Shown here in pieces: positions 41,286-41,857 of a DNA stretch of 41,857 nucleotides. Origin of the DNA: Myxococcales bacterium (GTDB lineage Bacteria; Myxococcota_A; Polyangia; Palsa-1104; JAEUJZ01); assembly GCA_016794505.1 (NCBI GenBank), contig JAEUJZ010000054.1:1-41857 (forward strand), read 5' to 3'. Below the pieces are notes generated by a model. That model did not search any database and was not told the DNA's origin. It saw only the letters and a list, made by a program, of their open reading frames with translations. The position numbers and the translations under genes are program-made. Each line of letters begins with the position of its first letter. Within the stretch, counting starts at the first letter, position 1.

Positions 41286-41462
41286 CTATTCATCCTCGTC
41301 GCTGTCGCCCGTCCCTTTGCAGGCTCGACACACGACCACCACCTGACCCTGTGTGTAACAGGTGCGGCAGTCTTTGCCGTCGATCTGACCGCTGCCTTGG
41401 CAGGCCTCACAGGTCACAAGCTCTTTGCCGGTACCGCCACACGTCGGACAGTCTTTCTTCAT
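41286..41462 (-). CDS. 58-residue CxxCxGxG zinc-finger-like protein
   Basis: A small protein read on the minus strand. It begins MKKDCPTCGGTGKELVTCEA and holds four Cys pairs spaced like the DnaJ central zinc domain: CPTCGGTG, CEACQGSG, CRTC and CRACKGTG; the third pair lacks the Gly-x-Gly. It ends with an acidic DSDEDE. GGAAGGA lies 8 nt before the ATG. It would bind two zinc ions. There is no J-domain, so it is not DnaJ; such stand-alone modules may act in folding or protein binding. Confidence 0.8.
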   Translation of the reverse strand: MKKDCPTCGGTGKELVTCEACQGSGQIDGKDCRTCYTQGQVVVVCRACKGTGDSDEDE

Positions 41463-41527
41463 CGTCGCGATCCTTCCACGTCATTGGGCCGGCCGATGCC
41501 GCGGCCATCCGCCTCGCCGCGAAGCCG

Positions 41528-41857
41528 TTAGCGTCGCAGCGGCGGCAAGACAGACCACCCAGGCCGGATCGGCTGCGTCGGCAACACCGGACCGATCCAC
41601 GACACACCGCGCACTCCCGGCGAGGTCGCGCGCAGCATTGCAGGCATCAGTCCATGCACGCTGGTCAGCGGCGCCACAGGCGCTTGCATGCGCGCCAAGA
41701 AGTCATCCAGCGTCTGCACTGAAAAGTGCCAGCGATCTTGCTCCGGCAGCACCAGCTCTCCCCTGGCCAAGGTCCGCAACACCACCGTCGCCGCATCATG
41801 CGGCAGCGCCGCCATGTTCCGCTGAAACTGCGCGCTGTAATGGAACCACTGCTCGAC
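41528..41857 (-). CDS. Unidentified protein, C-terminal end (partial)
   Basis: An open frame on the minus strand runs in from the right edge and ends at 41528, giving at least 109 residues. It is soluble in character, with Trp and Pro residues (RWHFSVQTLDDFLARM, SWIGPVLPTQPIRPGW). I recognise no family. An internal ATG at 41815 exists, but the frame is open before it, so the gene probably starts outside the window. It lies 65 bp upstream of the small zinc-finger gene on the same strand. Confidence 0.6.
   Translation of the reverse strand, partial: VEQWFHYSAQFQRNMAALPHDAATVVLRTLARGELVLPEQDRWHFSVQTLDDFLARMQAPVAPLTSVHGLMPAMLRATSPGVRGVSWIGPVLPTQPIRPGWSVLPPLRR

Noticed and set aside
1..41857. tRNA genes, CRISPR arrays, insertion sequences or prophage
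   Set aside because: No cloverleaf, regularly spaced repeat, transposase motif or phage gene was recognised on reading both strands.

Overview
The window (41,857 bp, GC-rich) looks like a chromosomal segment of a myxobacterium-like member of the Myxococcota. The evidence is gene content, since no species marker is present: three Hanks-type Ser/Thr kinase-fold proteins, a TolQ/TolR/TolR motor module, a cysteine-rich lipoprotein, very large TPR/HEAT proteins, an ECF sigma factor with a ChrR-like anti-sigma factor, and long unidirectional gene runs with short gaps. No transposase, phage gene, CRISPR array or tRNA was recognised.

Layout. The left edge holds the first bases of a 16S rRNA gene on the minus strand with two tandem promoters of the same design. 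Rightward from 601 runs an operon of a small unknown protein, a TolQ/ExbB-like protein and two TolR/ExbD-like proteins. After a DUF72 gene on the minus strand come two tandem MscS-type channels and a PAS-linked class III adenylate cyclase, whose end overlaps that of a convergent transmembrane Ser/Thr kinase. From about 26.1 kb back to 8.7 kb nearly everything is on the minus strand: ECF sigma, ChrR-like anti-sigma, SorA-like molybdenum enzyme, SorB-like cytochrome c, lipoprotein amidase, penicillin-acylase family enzyme, a 1,493-residue TPR/HEAT protein, endonuclease III, a NUDIX hydrolase, a thioredoxin/TPR chaperone, a GH1 glycosidase and the kinase.

The right part (26.3-41.9 kb) is more accessory. 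It holds a propionyl-CoA-carboxylase beta-type subunit, a kinase-globin-pseudohydrolase-pseudocyclase fusion behind a leader with inverted repeats, a Cys-rich lipoprotein, a transmembrane pseudokinase with a roughly 440-residue Ala/Pro linker, an orphan SNF2-helicase N-terminal-like protein, an alpha/beta hydrolase, two tandem Fic proteins, a 58-residue CxxCxGxG zinc-finger-like protein, and the end of an unidentified gene at the right edge.

The most unusual item is the fusion at 28094-30877. A complete-looking Ser/Thr kinase domain is followed by a globin that keeps the haem-ligand His, Tyr-B10 and Gln-E7, then by an alpha/beta hydrolase-cyclase module whose catalytic residues are lost. It reads as a haem-based gas, redox or NO sensor kinase. 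The Fic pair (38429-41209) is the second item: a long Fic protein with a polymorphic-toxin-like N-terminus and no visible inhibitory motif, followed 15 bp later by a short Fic protein that carries one. All functional statements rest on reading motifs by eye; no database search was possible.
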